Below are positions 10,381-23,180 of a stretch of DNA of 64,000 nt, in pieces. Numbering within the stretch: position 1 is the first letter of the stretch; each line of letters begins with the position of its first letter. Position numbers and translations under genes: made by a program. The DNA is from Pelobates cultripes. Taxonomy: Eukaryota; Chordata; Amphibia; Anura; Pelobatidae. The stretch is from assembly GCA_933207985.1 (NCBI GenBank), contig OW240914.1, forward strand, positions 285,317,751-285,381,750, given 5' to 3'. Under the pieces are notes generated by a model. That model did not search any database, was not told where the DNA came from, and saw nothing but the letters and a program-made list of their open reading frames with translations.

Positions 10381-12540
10381 GGCCATGCTACATATGCTCG
10401 GGTCCCAGTATTGCGCATTAAAGGGACTCAAAACACACACACAAAAAAAATAATTATTTGTAAAAAAACTACTCAGTAGATTTAGGCCCCAAAAGAAAAC
10501 TTGCATGCATTTAATTATGCATTTTTTCATAAAGGAGATATCTAAAATCAGCTTGCAAAAGTTGCAAAACTCTTGTCTGCAGCAGCCTGCCTTTGCAATC
10601 CTTCCCCTGCTAACCCAAGCCAGACTTTCCGTGCAGTTCAACAAAGCAGGTGCTCTGAGCAATTGTGTGCCTCTTGAGTTTTGAGGAAGAAACCGGATCA
10701 ATTATCTGATTGGCAGCCAGAGAGGTGTACCAAGGTTAATTTAGAAAAGTGCCAATTTCTACTGAATTCTGCACTTTTTGTAAAATGAAAAAAGAGGACA
10801 CACTCTTCACACATAAAGCACTTCAGCAATCTAATTGGCCAGTACAAGGGTAGGTAAGGGCAGGTATAATGTTGGACAGATTCGGGGAGAACAGCGTATG
10901 GAACTTCTTCTGGTGTACAGTTTCAGTTACGTTTAACACTTTATTGGCAGGTTCCTTACTAATGCCCAACAGGGCATTGTGCATTAAAAAAGGGAAGATT
11001 CCTAATGCACAATTAAAAGATTTACTTTGTAAGAGTAACCCTTTCAGTTCTACTCATTTACAAAGATCATGCACTGAATGAAAAAAAGTAGTTCCTATGT
11101 TTTCTTATAATTACCAATTATTTCTTATAAATGTCCTTGCACTTTTCAAGGAGAGCAGAAGTATCCTCAGATACTATGCCCCCCTGCCACAGCGCCATAA
11201 GGAAGTAACTTGTGCTGGTAACGACAACCCTGGTTATGGGGAATGTAAGTCCTGGATGCTCTCTTACCTTATGGTCCCTACCACTGATGCACATTTTTTA
11301 CCAATGAGAGTGTCAGCAGATACTTTCGGCCAATCACAGGCTGCCCAAGGATAGAAATGCTTTAGAAAGGTTCCACTACAAAGATAACTTGAGTTATTTT
11401 CTGTTTGAAAAACTGTACTGGCTGGTGTGTTATCTTTTTAAAAATGTTCTAGATTAAAAACTTAGCTCTGCAAAAAGTGCAGAAACAATAGCTTACAATC
11501 TAAGTAGAAATATAGAACAATTTGCCAAGATTATTCCTGGAACATTACTTTGCATTTTTATTTTTCTTGGTAATTTTTTTTTCTCACAATCGTAAGTGAC
11601 GTAACTCTTGTACAATGCATGTCTTTGCCCGTGATACAGAACAATGCTACAGAATTAAAACACACATAGCTATCAGGGAAAGTGACTGATCGCCCGTTTG
11701 CTACACTCCTGAGCAGACAACTGATAACAAGATACGTCTGGGAACTGGTACATTTTTTGTTTAAACTTTAAATTAGAGACTGCTTATGCTTCTTTTTAAA
11801 GCATATGTATGCTATGTAAACCAAAGCTTAATTGCAAATTGAATATTATTTTGTGTGTGTGTGTTACTGTAAAGCTGTAATTTTAATTTCAAATGCGGAA
11901 TTCCTTTGTTAGTTACTCCCAAATTGATTAATAAGCAGTATAAAAAAAAGAAATGTATTTTTCGTTGTAAGGTGAATAAGTATACTGTTACCTTTCCTGC
12001 TACTGAGCTTCATTTCCACTTCTCAATGTTTGCTATATCATCTGCAACATATCTTCACTCCTTGGTGTTAGCTCAGTGTAATTTGGTGGTGTGATACCAC
12101 AGAGTAGACTTTAACACCATTGGAATGGTATTGGAGTGCCAAAGGCTGCCTACCCCTGGGATAGAATTTCTTAATATATGAATCGATGTCTGGGGCTTCC
12201 TTTTGTCAGCTAAGGCCTTACCTAGTGACCCAAGATAGATAAATGAGCTGTATGCAGCGCTCAAAGTGATCACACTCAGCTGTGGTGAGTTAACGCTTTC
12301 CCCACGTTTGAGGGAGATCTTCAGGGCTTGAAAAGGCTCTGAGAGGGTCTACCGGCACATTCACCCTATGACTAGCACGGATATTTGCCAGCTGCCCAGC
12401 ACCGATCACAGTGTAATTAGCAGGAACAGCATGCCGGAGTTGTGGCATGAGAGGGAGATCTGCCACTCATGCTGCAATCATCCAGTAGATGGAGCTCATA
12501 GACCATTTTCTACTCTTTCAGCTAGGAAATCCCTTTGCTG
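10381..12540. other. Intergenic, mostly unclassified
   Basis: No coding exon was recognised. Positions 12127-12159 (ttggagtgccaaaggctgcc, then tacccctgg) are one end of the hAT-type palindromic MITE that is complete at 18160. The remainder shows no clear structure. Confidence 0.4.
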
Positions 12541-12770
12541 ATTTCAGTATTGAGTTAGGGTTCGTGTTTGGGTAGAGTTATGGTTACAGTTAGGTTTAAG
12601 GTCAGAGTAGGTTAGTGTTAGGCTACAATAAGGGTTAATATTGTGTTACGGTTAATATTGTTTTAGGGTTAGGGATAGTATTTGATAAGGTTAAGGTTTA
12701 GGCTAGGATAGGTGTACAGTTAGAGTTAGTGTAAGCATAGCGCTAGAGGTAAGGTTGGGTTGGGCTGGTA
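12541..12770. repeat. Degenerate GTTAGG-type repeats
   Basis: Scattered gttagggtt, gttaggttt and agggttaat units with many changes. This is a telomere-like low-complexity tract, not a clean (TTAGGG)n array. Confidence 0.5.
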
Positions 12771-12949
12771 TAGGGTTATCATCGACTACTAAAAGTTCAT
12801 TTAGATCCTAAACATATGATGAATTTAACAATCAGGACTGATACATAAATAGAGACGCCCACGGAGTCTATATAATATCCCAGAAATCTATTGGGTTTTT
12901 TTAGAGCGAGGAGTGCCGATTGTCACGTGACTACTCATTCTGGGGGGAA

Positions 12950-13660
12950 GAGACATGGATGGGAGGAATAGGTTGGGAGACATGGGGGGGGGACATGAAT
13001 GGTAAAGTGGAAGAGACCTGAATGGAATGGGGAGGGAGATATAGATGGGAGGGGGGACGGATACATGGTTGGGAGACAGGGATGGGGGTGAGACATAGAT
13101 AGAAGGAGGGGTTGGGATACATGGTTGGGAGGGAGGGAGACATGGATGGAAGGGGGAAGGATACATGTGTGGAAGAGACATAGCTGGAAGGCAACCCATA
13201 TTGCAACCTCTATGCCCCACTACAATGCCATTCCCCCAATTGCAGCCTCCATGCCAAACTACAGTCCCATTCCACCTAATAGCAGCCCTGCACTCCTCTA
13301 CTACAGCCCCTAATCCCCTCCCACTACAGCCTTAATTCCCCCCACTTGCAGCCCTTAACCCATACTACAGCCCCTAACCCCCTTCTACAACCCTTATCCC
13401 CTACTACAGCCCCTAACCCCCTTCTACAACCCTTATCTCCCCTTTTACACCCTATACAGCCTCTATTCCCTGACTACAGTCCTTACCTCCAATACAGTCC
13501 CATATCCTCCCCACTACAGCCTCTCTCGCCCAATTGCAGCCTGTTTCTCCCACACTACTGCCCCTTTCCCCAATTGCAGCAATCAACCTACTAAAACCTT
13601 TATCCACCTACTGCATGTTTCCACCCACTAAAGCCTTTACCCCCTACTGCATCTTTTAAA
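12950..13660. repeat. Two adjacent minisatellites
   Basis: Positions 12950-13190 repeat gggagacatggatggg-like units. Positions 13200-13640 repeat ctacagcccctaacccc-like units. The long proline-rich open frames on both strands here come from these repeats. A relative of the second array is at 17260-17620. Confidence 0.65.
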
Positions 13661-13669
13661 CTCTGTGAA

Positions 13670-13851
13670 ACCACAGGAAGTGCCTCTCATGGCTGTCTGG
13701 TAGACAGCTACTAGAGGCAGTCTTAAGCCTGCAATGTAGACATTCCAGTTTCTATAAAACTAATTTTTCAGCTGCAGGGTTAAATGAACGGAGACACTGC
13801 ACCCAAGCCACTTTAGTTAGACGAAGTGGCCTGGGTGCCTATAGTGTCCCT
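13670..13851. mobile_element. T2-like MITE, 3' portion
   Basis: Ends in gtggcctgggtgcctatagtgtccct before TTAA (13852-13855) and contains ctgtctggtagacagctactagagg and agctgcagggtt. No matching left terminus was found, so it is truncated or heavily diverged. Confidence 0.55.
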
Positions 13852-14086
13852 TTAATCTATATACCGCAAGAGAGGATAGTGGCTTCCAATAATGAGGATC
13901 ATTAATAATTTTACTTTATAAAAAGTCACTATATTTTTTAGAAATAGTTATTCAAAATACGTCAGCATTAAAAATAACGATGGGTTATAATACTTTACTA
14001 TACACCAGCATATTACACAGCACCGTGAAAAGAAGGCAGAGGAGAGTAGGAGTTATACTCCTTATATTGCCTGATGCACACACAGA

Positions 14087-14250
14087 GTTATTCACTAAAG
14101 AGAGAACTCAAATTGAATTCTAGTTAAATTTCAAATTTGGGGCAAAATAGCCAAACTGAGAAATTCTCTGTCAGTTGTCCTTCTAGTTCGGTTACATTTG
14201 CGTAAAATTTGAAATTCACTGTGAATTAACTTTTAATTCTCAGGCTAGTG
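14087..14250. repeat. Palindromic AT-rich repeat (ttcactaaa family)
   Basis: Starts ttattcactaaagagagaac and carries alternating aattcaaattgaatt and gaatttcaaatttg-like inverted segments. A second copy of the same family lies at 43283-43447. Likely a short foldback MITE. Confidence 0.5.
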
Positions 14251-14298
14251 TTAAATGTTAAAAGTCTCTAAAATGCTTCATGGTGTCTTTTATGTCAA

Positions 14299-14304
14299 TT
14301 TATT
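14299..14304 (-). terminator. IL17B: Candidate IL17B poly(A) signal
   Basis: The plus strand reads tttatt, giving AATAAA on the minus strand about 60 bases downstream of the IL17B stop codon at 14362-14364. Confidence 0.5.
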
Positions 14305-14361
14305 ACGTCTGAACCCCTTGAACATGGCTTTTTATGAAGGTTGCAAAGGTAAACAGTGGTT

Positions 14362-14617
14362 TCAGAAGATGCAGGTGCAGCCCACCGCTATGTTCTCCAT
14401 CACTGCTATATATTCCTTGTGACACTTCTTTCTTCTTCTTGTCCTGAGTCCGTGGGAACTTGCCTCGCAGAGACGCCTCCGTACCGGGATCTTGCTGTGG
14501 ATGGGAATACTGGACATGGTGTGGTCCTCTTGCAAGGTGAAAGGGTTAACACATCCTGCGCACAGGCACCGTGCTTCTGGTATGTCTACAGGGATCCGGT
14601 TCTCATCATGATTTATG
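14362..14617 (-). CDS. IL17B: Interleukin-17B, last coding exon
   Basis: This 256-base exon encodes the C-terminal cystine-knot half of the secreted cytokine IL-17B. It starts after a TTCCTCTTTGCAG acceptor, with the first base completing a split codon, and ends at TGA. Read on the minus strand it gives INHDENRIPVDIPEARCLC, then AGCVNPFTLQED, a basic loop (RRRLC, TRRRKKC) and the terminal VMENIAVGCTCIF. The C-x-C near the end, the CLCAGC cluster and IPV-RRRLC are diagnostic of the IL-17 family, and closest to IL-17B. No methionine opens the frame, so simple ORF searches miss it; the plus-strand open frame over 14356-14721 is its antisense shadow. It joins the exon at 16587-16918 across an intron of about 2 kb. 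Confidence 0.95.
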
Positions 14618-16586
14618 CTGCAAAGAGGAAGAGTGATGCTATAAATACAGGTAGAGAAACCCCGAACGATTTAAATGCATGCTCTAAGCACCACACCTAT
14701 TTCCGTGATTTGAAGTGGTAATGGTGCCTGGATTCTATATGCACTATGCACGTGTAACTCCACCTCCGGCAGTGTCCCTGGTGTGTCATTAGACAACCTG
14801 GAACAATATTTCCGGATGGCTTATATCAATATTGTACTTCTTCCTCAGCATGCACAGCATGCTGGCAACAAGTACAAGCGAATGGTTTCGCACTCCACTC
14901 TGCTATTGGTATGTCTATGATCATTGACTAGGGAATTGTAAAGAAAGGGAAAGACCAGGAATTAATATTAGGTCAAAAAAGTTGAACTGGAAAAATTCGC
15001 AAAGCTCATTTTTTGGTGATTGGGAGGAGTACATAGCTGGATGTAGAATCTTGGTGGCCCCTTAATGCCATAAAACTCTGTCTAGGTTCTGGCCACTCAA
15101 GTTATTAAAAGAAGTTAACTGTTCCTAAATAGGGGTGGGATATTGTCATCTCCATGCAGTGTCACCTGAGTCCAGTGGTCACACTGCAAAATCCCTCTAG
15201 TGCCAGCCCAACATACAATATTATAAGGTTAACATCTGAATACAATATTGCTGTTGTTGGGATGTTCATTTACCCCGAGATTATCTGGGGTCACAGAGAG
15301 TGAAGAGCAAAATCCTGGTTTGGTTTTAGTCTTTAATGCCATATGCCCTTTTGAGTCATCTATATTTATGGTATTGGCCATTGTGCTTATGGTGTTGTGT
15401 TGCTACACCATAAATAAAGACTTTGCTAAATCCATTTTAAATGCCCATTATTATCAATGTAATTTTACAGGATCAACTAAGAATAAATTAAAAACAGGGT
15501 TGTGGGGGCGGGGACTAGCTGTTATACCAAGCAGACATGTTTGCGAAGAAAAGGAGACCCCCTCACTATCTCTATGATCTTTTATCAGTAACCAATGACA
15601 TGGAGTACCGGATGCGACCTGTGCAGCCTGGTGGGCCCTGGAGGTGGGAGATGCGGCCAATCTACCGGTCTAGAGCCATTGATGCCTCTAAGGCTTTGTG
15701 TTGTGCCCAGTTTCTACCCCCTTGGGATCGGTGGGGGTTATCCCCCATGGTTACTGGGCCTTTAGCAGGCTGCATGCTTTAACCACATTGACCAACCTAA
15801 GATGGCCACTGTCATTCTTGTGACGGAGCCCTTGACAGAGGCAAAGCGGCAGCGGTTGGAAGAGGCTTACTGCCATCTGTGATCACTTCTGGTGCAGACT
15901 ACAAGAGCAGTCTAGAGACTTTGCCCTGCGCAAAAGGAGTGCATGGGCAATCAGAAACTTTATGAGGTTTCTGAAACAGGCCAGGGGCTGGGAGTGCAGG
16001 ACTACAAGGTGCACATATGCAAATCACACTGGTGTAGTTTAAAACCTCCCTTTCCTATTCCCCTGCCAAGGCATCGGTTAACCAAAATCTCATGACAGAT
16101 GCTTTGAGATATGCTAAGTTGGCAAATGTTCATTTGATTTACCAGTACATTTTGTTAGCCATATATGTTTTGGACTTACTTATCCAGTACTAGCTACATA
16201 TGTGTTGTGCATCACTGGTGGATACCGATCAGAGCTCTACATAGTTTATATGGTTATAAATTATGAAGAACAATGTAGGCTTAGTTTAGGATGTAACATG
16301 AAAGCATTATTCTGTCTAAAGCTACTTGCTATTGTGCATGTTAAATTTTGCATGTTTATTATATTGCATACAATCACCTTTTTTGGATTATTCACTTGCA
16401 TTGCTACTCCACTCAATATTTAATCTGTCACATTGTAAGCATTTTACATTTTATAAATGTATATTCTGATATTTATACATTGTTTGCTTTATGTTTATTT
16501 AAAAAATATCCCACAATTGCAATGCTCATAAAAAAACAGGTTTGTGGCAGAATCGGCTATTACTTTTAACAAGAAGACAAACTTAC
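14618..16586 (-). other. IL17B: IL17B intron between exons 2 and 3
   Basis: The intron begins with the donor GTAAGT (minus strand, 16586-16581) and ends at the AG at 14619-14618. The stretch 15495-16080 is GC-rich, begins gggggcggggactagc, and looks like an interspersed retroposon fragment of unknown class. The rest is AT-rich. Confidence 0.65.
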
Positions 16587-16918
16587 ACATATGTCCATGG
16601 AGAAAGACTTCTCCTGTTCGAGAGCCATAATCTTAGGTTGACTTCACACCGGGTTTCAGAAATTTCAGACTTGTTTCTCAGCTGGTTCACCATCTCTGTC
16701 AGGCTTTTCTCGTAATCTTCCACCAAGCTGTAAAACTGAGATGGAGCAAATGTGTTTACCCCGAGCACGGGATCCGGAGAAGCCTTTCCCAGTGTTTTGT
16801 CCTGATGAGTACTTGGGACCTCCTTGGCCTTGTTACCTTTCCTTTTTCCTTTTGATGTCTTTGAAGAGTCTGAGCCGAATGACTCTACCAGGAGCAGTAA
16901 TGTCATGAAAATCAGCAA
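16587..16918 (-). CDS. IL17B: Interleukin-17B, middle coding exon
   Basis: The 332-base exon carries the rest of the hydrophobic signal peptide (LLIFMTLLLLVES), a basic linker (SKGKRKGNKAKE) and the start of the IL-17 fold. The fold start reads VEDYEKSLTEMVNQLRN, then TRCEVNLRLWLSNRRSLSPW. The last block matches the IL-17B signature CEVNL-LW-SN-RSLSPW. The acceptor TTTTTATTCTCAG precedes TTG at 16918-16916. The donor is GTAAGT at 16586-16581, leaving two bases of a split codon that the exon at 14617 completes. An N-glycosylation sequon (NKS) precedes the first cysteine. With the candidate exon 1, the predicted protein is about 202 residues, somewhat longer than the 180 of human IL-17B because of the linker. 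Confidence 0.95.
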
Positions 16919-18150
16919 CTGAGAATAAAAACAATTTCTGATGAGTTAGTCTTACAATGATAAAACTGTTTCATGTGTCTACCACTGCTTCAATGAAATA
17001 TATCATGATTTAATCCTATGAGTTCAGATTCCATGGTGATTGTTCCACTTTTAGAACTTTGCCCTAGATTAGCACTGAATACATATCCACAATATCTGGA
17101 AATAAATTGCTCTCTTTATATTACTGTGAGGTTCCAAGAGGACATCTATAAACAATACAGGTCTAAAAGAGACCACACTTTCACTATGACTATCAGTTTA
17201 CAACCTGTAAACTGGGTTTGTTATTTCAGTTTATTTATTTTTAAGTTTTTTTTTTGTTTTATCATTCCCCCATACTCTACAGTCCCTGTTACCCACTACG
17301 TTACAGTTCCCTAGCCACTCCCTTCACCTTTATACTACAGACCCTGCCCCCACACTTCAGTCCCTATCTCCTCTACTGCCAATACCCCCCATATAATACA
17401 ACCCCATCCTCCTACAGTAGAGCTGCTACTACTCTCTGCACTTTATCATCCAACCCCTTTTACTACAGCCACATCCTCCCATAGGCCCTATCGTCCTCTA
17501 AACTAAAGGCTCTACCCCCTACACTATGGCCCCTATTCCCATTTACACTGCAGCCTCTAACCCCCTATACGACAGCCCTCAACCCCTTTTCACTACAGTC
17601 CTATCCACCCACACTACAGAGAGGGTGTCATGAAAATATTTAGCACATGGCGACCTAAGGCACAGTGGCAGCCGAACTCACACAGCAAGCCAGCAGCATG
17701 GACATGCAGGAGACATCTAACTAGCCCACTCAGCCAATCATAGGGGGGCACAGGGATAGGAATCTATACACGCCACCTTGCAGATTGCTATGCTGCAAAC
17801 CTCAGAAACTGGGGATCCTCCTATTTGTAACACCACCAGGGAACTCCACCAACACCCCAATAAGGTAGGAGTGCAGCCCCACAGGGGCAGGATGCAAAAT
17901 ATAACTTTTAAATGAAATGTGGGATATCTGTCATTAACCGCAAGTTTCCACTGGTTGGTGATATTAATGTTGGGAGGAGGACAAAATAAAGTATGTACTG
18001 TAGAAAGTTGGATCATGCATAGCACTGATAGTTTCAAGTGATTATGTGTTGAATGGTGAGATAGTGGCCCACCAGGGCCTGCTATAACACTGTCAGTGTT
18101 GAATCAATATATAATGATAGGAATCATACTGTTCCACCGCCCTTGTCTAG
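16919..18150. other. IL17B intron 1, proximal part
   Basis: Contains a minisatellite of ctacagcccctatccc-like units at about 17260-17620, related to 13200-13640. No exon was recognised. Confidence 0.5.
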
Positions 18151-18159
18151 ACTCTAGAT

Positions 18160-18295
18160 CAGGCATAGTCATCCTTCAGCACTGCCGATGTTTTGGACTA
18201 CACCACCCATGATGCTTTGCCAGCATTATGGGTGTAAGAGCATTATGGGGGATGTAGTCCACAACATCTGGAGTGCCGAAGGTTGCCTACCCCTG
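18160..18295. mobile_element. hAT-type palindromic MITE with perfect 8-bp TSD
   Basis: The 136-bp element runs from caggcatagtcatcc to ggttgcctacccctg and is flanked by identical ctctagat (18152-18159 and 18296-18303). The two halves are inverted repeats (gatgttttggactacac against gatgtagtccacaacatc). CAG termini and 8-bp duplication fit the hAT superfamily. Another copy is at 47794-47925 and one end at 12127. Confidence 0.85.
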
Positions 18296-18364
18296 CTCTA
18301 GATCAATATCATGGGGGAGGAGGGGGAGTTCAATTTGTTCTTGCCTCAGGTGCAAAAGGAGCTA

Positions 18365-18650
18365 GCTAACGCTCAGAACTAATCGCTGCATACCAGGAAC
18401 ATCCCACAAGACTTGCAGTTATGGAGATGTTCTGATGGCGTCTAGCCATCACTATTTGGCCCTTGTCAAAGTCACTCAGATCTTTTCGCTTGCCCATTTT
18501 TCCTGCTTCCAACACATGAAATTTAAGACCTGACTGTTCACTTGCTGCCTAATATATCCCACCCCTTGACAGGTGCCATTGTAACTATATAATCAATGCT
18601 ATTTACTTCACCTGCCAGTAGTTGTAATGTTGTGACGGATGAGCGTATGT
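18365..18650 (-). mobile_element. Tc1-like transposon 5' remnant
   Basis: On the minus strand a Tc1-type 5' end runs into a start codon at 18497-18495. It encodes [20 protein letters not shown] and then a helix-turn-helix with LVGCSWYA before homology stops near 18365. The non-coding part contains the cctaatatatcccacccctt stretch typical of this Tc1 family in fish and frogs. Confidence 0.7.
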
Positions 18651-18807
18651 AAACAGCCTGCATTGCCAAATAGCTTAAGAAAAGGAACATTTATGTGCAC
18701 ATACATGGGATTACATACTGCTGGTGGGATTATGAGATACACCCTTATATCTAACATTACCAAGGCGTAAGCATTATTTGCACCCAGAAAACAAATAACT
18801 GAATTAA

Positions 18808-19332
18808 AGGAACACTATAGCGTTAGGAATACAAATATGTATTCCTAACGCTAAAGAGCCCTAGTCACCTATACGGTGACTAGGGCCCCGTTTCGAGTGA
18901 ATAATGGTTAATTAACCATTTATTTGCTTACCTTATCCAGCGCCGGGCTCCTTTGGCACTGGTGATCTCTCTTCCTCCATCGACGTAAGCTCCAGAGTGG
19001 AGCCGAATGCGCATTCGCGTCCAGAGGTGCAAGCATTCAAACCCGCCCATAGGAAAGCATTACTCAATGCTTTCCTATGGGGATCTTATTTGACGCTGGA
19101 CTCCGTGAGGACGTCCAGTGTCAGATAAGTGCGATTTACTCTATGTAAATCGCGGAAGCGACTCTAGTGGCTGTCATGGAAACAGCCACTAGAGGTTGGA
19201 TTAACCCTGCAGTGTAAACATAACAGTTTCTCTGAAACTGCTATGTTTTCAGCTGCAGGGTTAAAACTAGGGGGACCTGGCACCCAGACCACTTCATTGA
19301 GCTGAAGTAGTCTGGGTGCCTACAGTGGTCCT
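18808..19332. mobile_element. T2/Kolobok-like MITE
   Basis: TTAA flanks at 18804-18807 and 19333-19336. The left end is aggaacactatagcgttagg with a hairpin to cctaacgctaaag. The right end is gtctgggtgcctacagtggt. It contains ctagtggctgtcatggaaac / agccactagagg. Confidence 0.78.
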
Positions 19333-19336
19333 TTAA

Positions 19337-22300
19337 GTATACACTAGATTTATGCACAGTGTGAAAATTTAGTTCAGCTGAACAATTTTTCTCACAAATA
19401 GAAAATTTTCCAGTAAGCCTAAATTGTAGCCATATACCACTACCCTAAAATTGATTCAGGAATGTAAATATTTTGCAGTATAGTGAGCACCAAATTCCCC
19501 ACCATTTGGTTCAAATATGAAGTGAGAAAATGTAACCAAAAAAGAGGAAGAGCAGTAAAAACTAAATATATTTCTGTATTTATATATTGCATATTTATTT
19601 AAATATATAATATAGAAATATAGATATGATATATTTATTAAATATATAAATATAGATTTTGTTTTACTGTTGCTTGGCTCAATTCTCACTTGATGTGGGA
19701 ATAAAAGGAACATTTAGTGACTGTCCTCAGCCAGCAGTCATTTTTTTTCCCCCCCAGCAAACACCTCTTTTATTGGCGTCATATTTCAACTAGGGATTTA
19801 TTCTCTAAACAGTTAATTGACTTGCACACATACCTAAGGCCATTACTACACACTGCACACTGTACTATAAATGCAACCAAAGTGCATTCTGGGAGCTAAA
19901 AAGGTTAAACATCCAAATGCTTGTTGCTGTCTTAGGTGAATGATTTAGTTTATAGTCTTGACTGCTCCCAGGTGTGAATGAGCCTTAATGGGCTCATAAA
20001 AAGGACAGACCAGCAGTTTTGCAGACTTAAATCTCTTGCACTGAATAAACCATACAGTGACATTTCCCATGTGTAAACTGGTTAATGTAAACATCCTTAA
20101 AACAGGGACATTTAGACAAACACTTTATTACCTTCTATCCTCTAACACTCTAAGCCTTCCGCAAAGACTGAATTCTTAAAAAGAAAAGTGAAACAGAGAT
20201 CATGGAAAAAAAACTTTGCAATAATTTGGGATGGTGTCAGTGAGGCTCAATTGCTCGTCCAAAGATATTGAGCCAGAAGCCCAATGTGTTCCTCCACAAG
20301 TTTACCTCTAAACTTAAACACAAATGTCTCTCTTGTTAAGGAAGAACAGTTCCTTTTTGGGGCCTTAATCCCTTTGAGTTTCAACCATGTAACTTTAACA
20401 AAGATGGCAAACTGGGTTTTTGAAGGACAACTATGAAAATATGAATTGGTTGGCTTTAAAACCCACTATTGGTTCTTGTTTGTTTGCAGGGCTAAAATGT
20501 AATCTGTGTGTAGGGAAAAACCTTGCTTACACTACAGTACAACACATAATATTTTGCTGTGAAATGATTGAATAACATCTCATCTCTCTCTGCCTGGAAA
20601 AGAGTGGTGGTGGATCTCTTTTATATCAAAGGATGGTCCTAACCGCTGCATGGTGACCATCTCTGGTATGTCAAATGATACTGCAGCCTCAGCACCAATA
20701 CAGATCCAGCCCTTAAGCTGGTCACATGTAAGGGCTGTGGGGCCATAAATAATACCCTGGATGGTCCTCACAGCATTATGGGGAGCATCACTAAAGCATC
20801 TAAATGTGATTATGGTCTCCAGTTGACATCAGAGCACTGGTTTACCTCTTTGTAGACAGAAGTGGGGACACACATTTAGAAATGGATGATATCCACAGCA
20901 ATGTGGGGACCATCACAGGGGCATCTATTTGTGATGTCAACTCTGTAATTGACACCTGAATGCTGGCAACATTAGATCTGTGAATCCATTTGGTTAGTCC
21001 TGACTGCTGTTAGGAAGCACTGGGATTGGGGTGGGGCAGTACTGGATGGTCCCTATATATTTGTAGTGACTATCCATATGTCAAGATTAGGCACTATTTA
21101 TGCTTTTGTTGTACCTGGCTCTCATTACTTATAATCAAGCAACCTAACTCATGTCGAACGCTAGGTCTACCAGTAACTCCGTAAAACTCTGTCTTCCCAA
21201 CCTTCACATTCCTTAACTAAATGTTCCTTAATGGTCTCTTGACCTAACCCACCACAAACCTATCCCTTTTAAGACACACATACACACCCTTTAAAAAAAA
21301 GAAAAGAAAAAAAAAAAGGTGTGTATGAGTGTCTGTCCATTTTTAGGGTCAATGACAGCTGATTATTATTTTACTCTTTACTTGTAACAAGTGTTTTAGG
21401 CAAAATTGTGAGCATTTCTTTTAAGCTGATGAATTAAGTATGTATTTATAGCTTCATAAAGTCCATCAGTGATAAAATAAATCTACACTGCCCTGGCTCT
21501 CAAAAAGTTAAACTATAATAAATGCTTTTAGATCTTTTCTTTTGTGAATAAGGTAGAACGGGTTAGTGAGTTAGTATTGTTCTAAATTACATTTTCAATT
21601 ATTTAAATAGCTAGTACTGCAGTATGTCATGAAGTCACCTAAGATGTTCTGGAATAGCCCGGTCGTCTGTCCATATCTCAGTTGTTACCTATGGTGTTCA
21701 CTAACCTGAACCTGTGTTCTGGTACAGGTTAGTGATGTGCTCAGCATTTGGACTCACATTCAGTACAAAACCCATTATAAATTGCTGAGTGTGGTCAAAT
21801 TTGCTGTTAACATGGGCAACATGAGTTCAGTTAAAGAGTCCCACGTCAGATCAATTAAACTCAGCATTATAAGCAGAGTTACAGGTGCTGCTGGATATTA
21901 GTTTATAGTCTTAACAAAGAGTATCCATTTATGATAGAATGGAGATTCTAAAATTCCAATAAAAATCCATACATTGTAAAAAATGGATTGGAAGAGGTTA
22001 GGGTGAAGGAGGGGTTAAAGCGTTACTCCTACCACCAGTGATTTGAAGTGGTCATTGTGCTTGGAGTCTGTATGTGGAGCAAGTGCCTGCTGGTGAAGTT
22101 TAAAGATGGTGGGGTGCTGCCAACCATTTGGACCCACTGTTGGTTACCCACTTAACCACATGGGATGCCATGTCCTGTTCTAAGGCTGCTGCATCTCCAA
22201 TAGTCAATAAAGTGGAGAGTGGAAATTGTAGATATAATCATGACAGACACATGTTTTTTCCAATACACACTTCGTAGTAGTCCTTACAATGCCAATAAAT

Positions 22301-22850
22301 TCAACTTATTTTTGCAACAAATATGTGGGGGCGTCATTACCCAGCCCGGAATAAGAGTTCCTTGCTGCTTAATATGAATTCTGTGCAAAATTGGCATCTG
22401 ACCCCAGCACTCACTACATGTTGACACCAGACAGCTAGTGGAAGCATGATTCCTTCTCCTTGCCAAAAGAAGAAGAGAAACCAATTGGGCATTATGGGAT
22501 ACTGATTCACCTACCCATAAGGTCCTGTAAAAATATAACTAGAATGCAATCCGGAATAGCAATCATTCATACCCCGAAAGGCAGACTGAGCCCAGTGTGT
22601 GTATTAACCCCCTAAGCAAATCTATTGAAACCGGCCCCCGTCGAAATGGGTCTTTTTATAGTTTCCACCCTCTCAACATGCGTTGAATTAAATAATTGTT
22701 TGAATGATCATGCCACCCAAAGGATTGAAAGAGAAAAGACATGGCAGACAAGTACTTCTCAATGAACGAACAGGAGATGCCCTGATGTCTCAATTTTGAA
22801 AGAAAAATAGCGCCAACAGCCTATGGTGTTCTAAGCCAAGGTCAAACTTC
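19337..22850. other. IL17B intron 1, unclassified sequence
   Basis: No exon was recognised. Positions 20755-20810 (cagcattatggggagcatca) recur in altered form at about 20896-20945 (cagcaatgtggggaccatca), suggesting an old tandem duplication of roughly 140 bases. Positions 22010-22110 resemble a diverged MITE interior (gtgatttgaagtggtcattg). Confidence 0.4.
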
Positions 22851-23180
22851 CATGAATGCAATAGCCAGTCATCAGGGCCGGGTTGGGAACAAAATTTGGC
22901 CCAGGCATTTTTTAATCACAGCATGCCCCCTCTCAAAGTCAGCATGTTGGTTCACTGCTCTTCCAGGGCAGACCATGTGCAGGCCCTGTATTTGGTCTGC
23001 GCAGCGCAAGCATTTTTATCAACATGCTTGGGCTGTGTTTGCTTGTAACTCTCTGGTGTCTCCATAAGTGGGACCACAGGAGACAAAATGGCCAGGAAAG
23101 AGTATTGTGCATGTGTTTGGAGCCTGCTTGTGGGATTGGGTGTGTGTACAGTGAGCTGATTGTGGTGTGATGTTGTGTAA
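22851..23180. repeat. Interspersed repeat abutting the GT-rich array
   Basis: The text gggccgggttgggaacaaaa, tttggcccaggcatt and the following 250 bases look like a dispersed repeat unit leading straight into the GT-rich minisatellite. Class unknown. Confidence 0.35.

Noticed and set aside
9907..10479. 190-codon Pro/Ser/Leu-rich frame
   Set aside because: Low-complexity translation of a pyrimidine-rich tandem repeat and a palindrome.
14356..14721. 121-codon plus-strand open frame
   Set aside because: Antisense shadow of IL17B exon 3, which reads the full cytokine signature on the minus strand.
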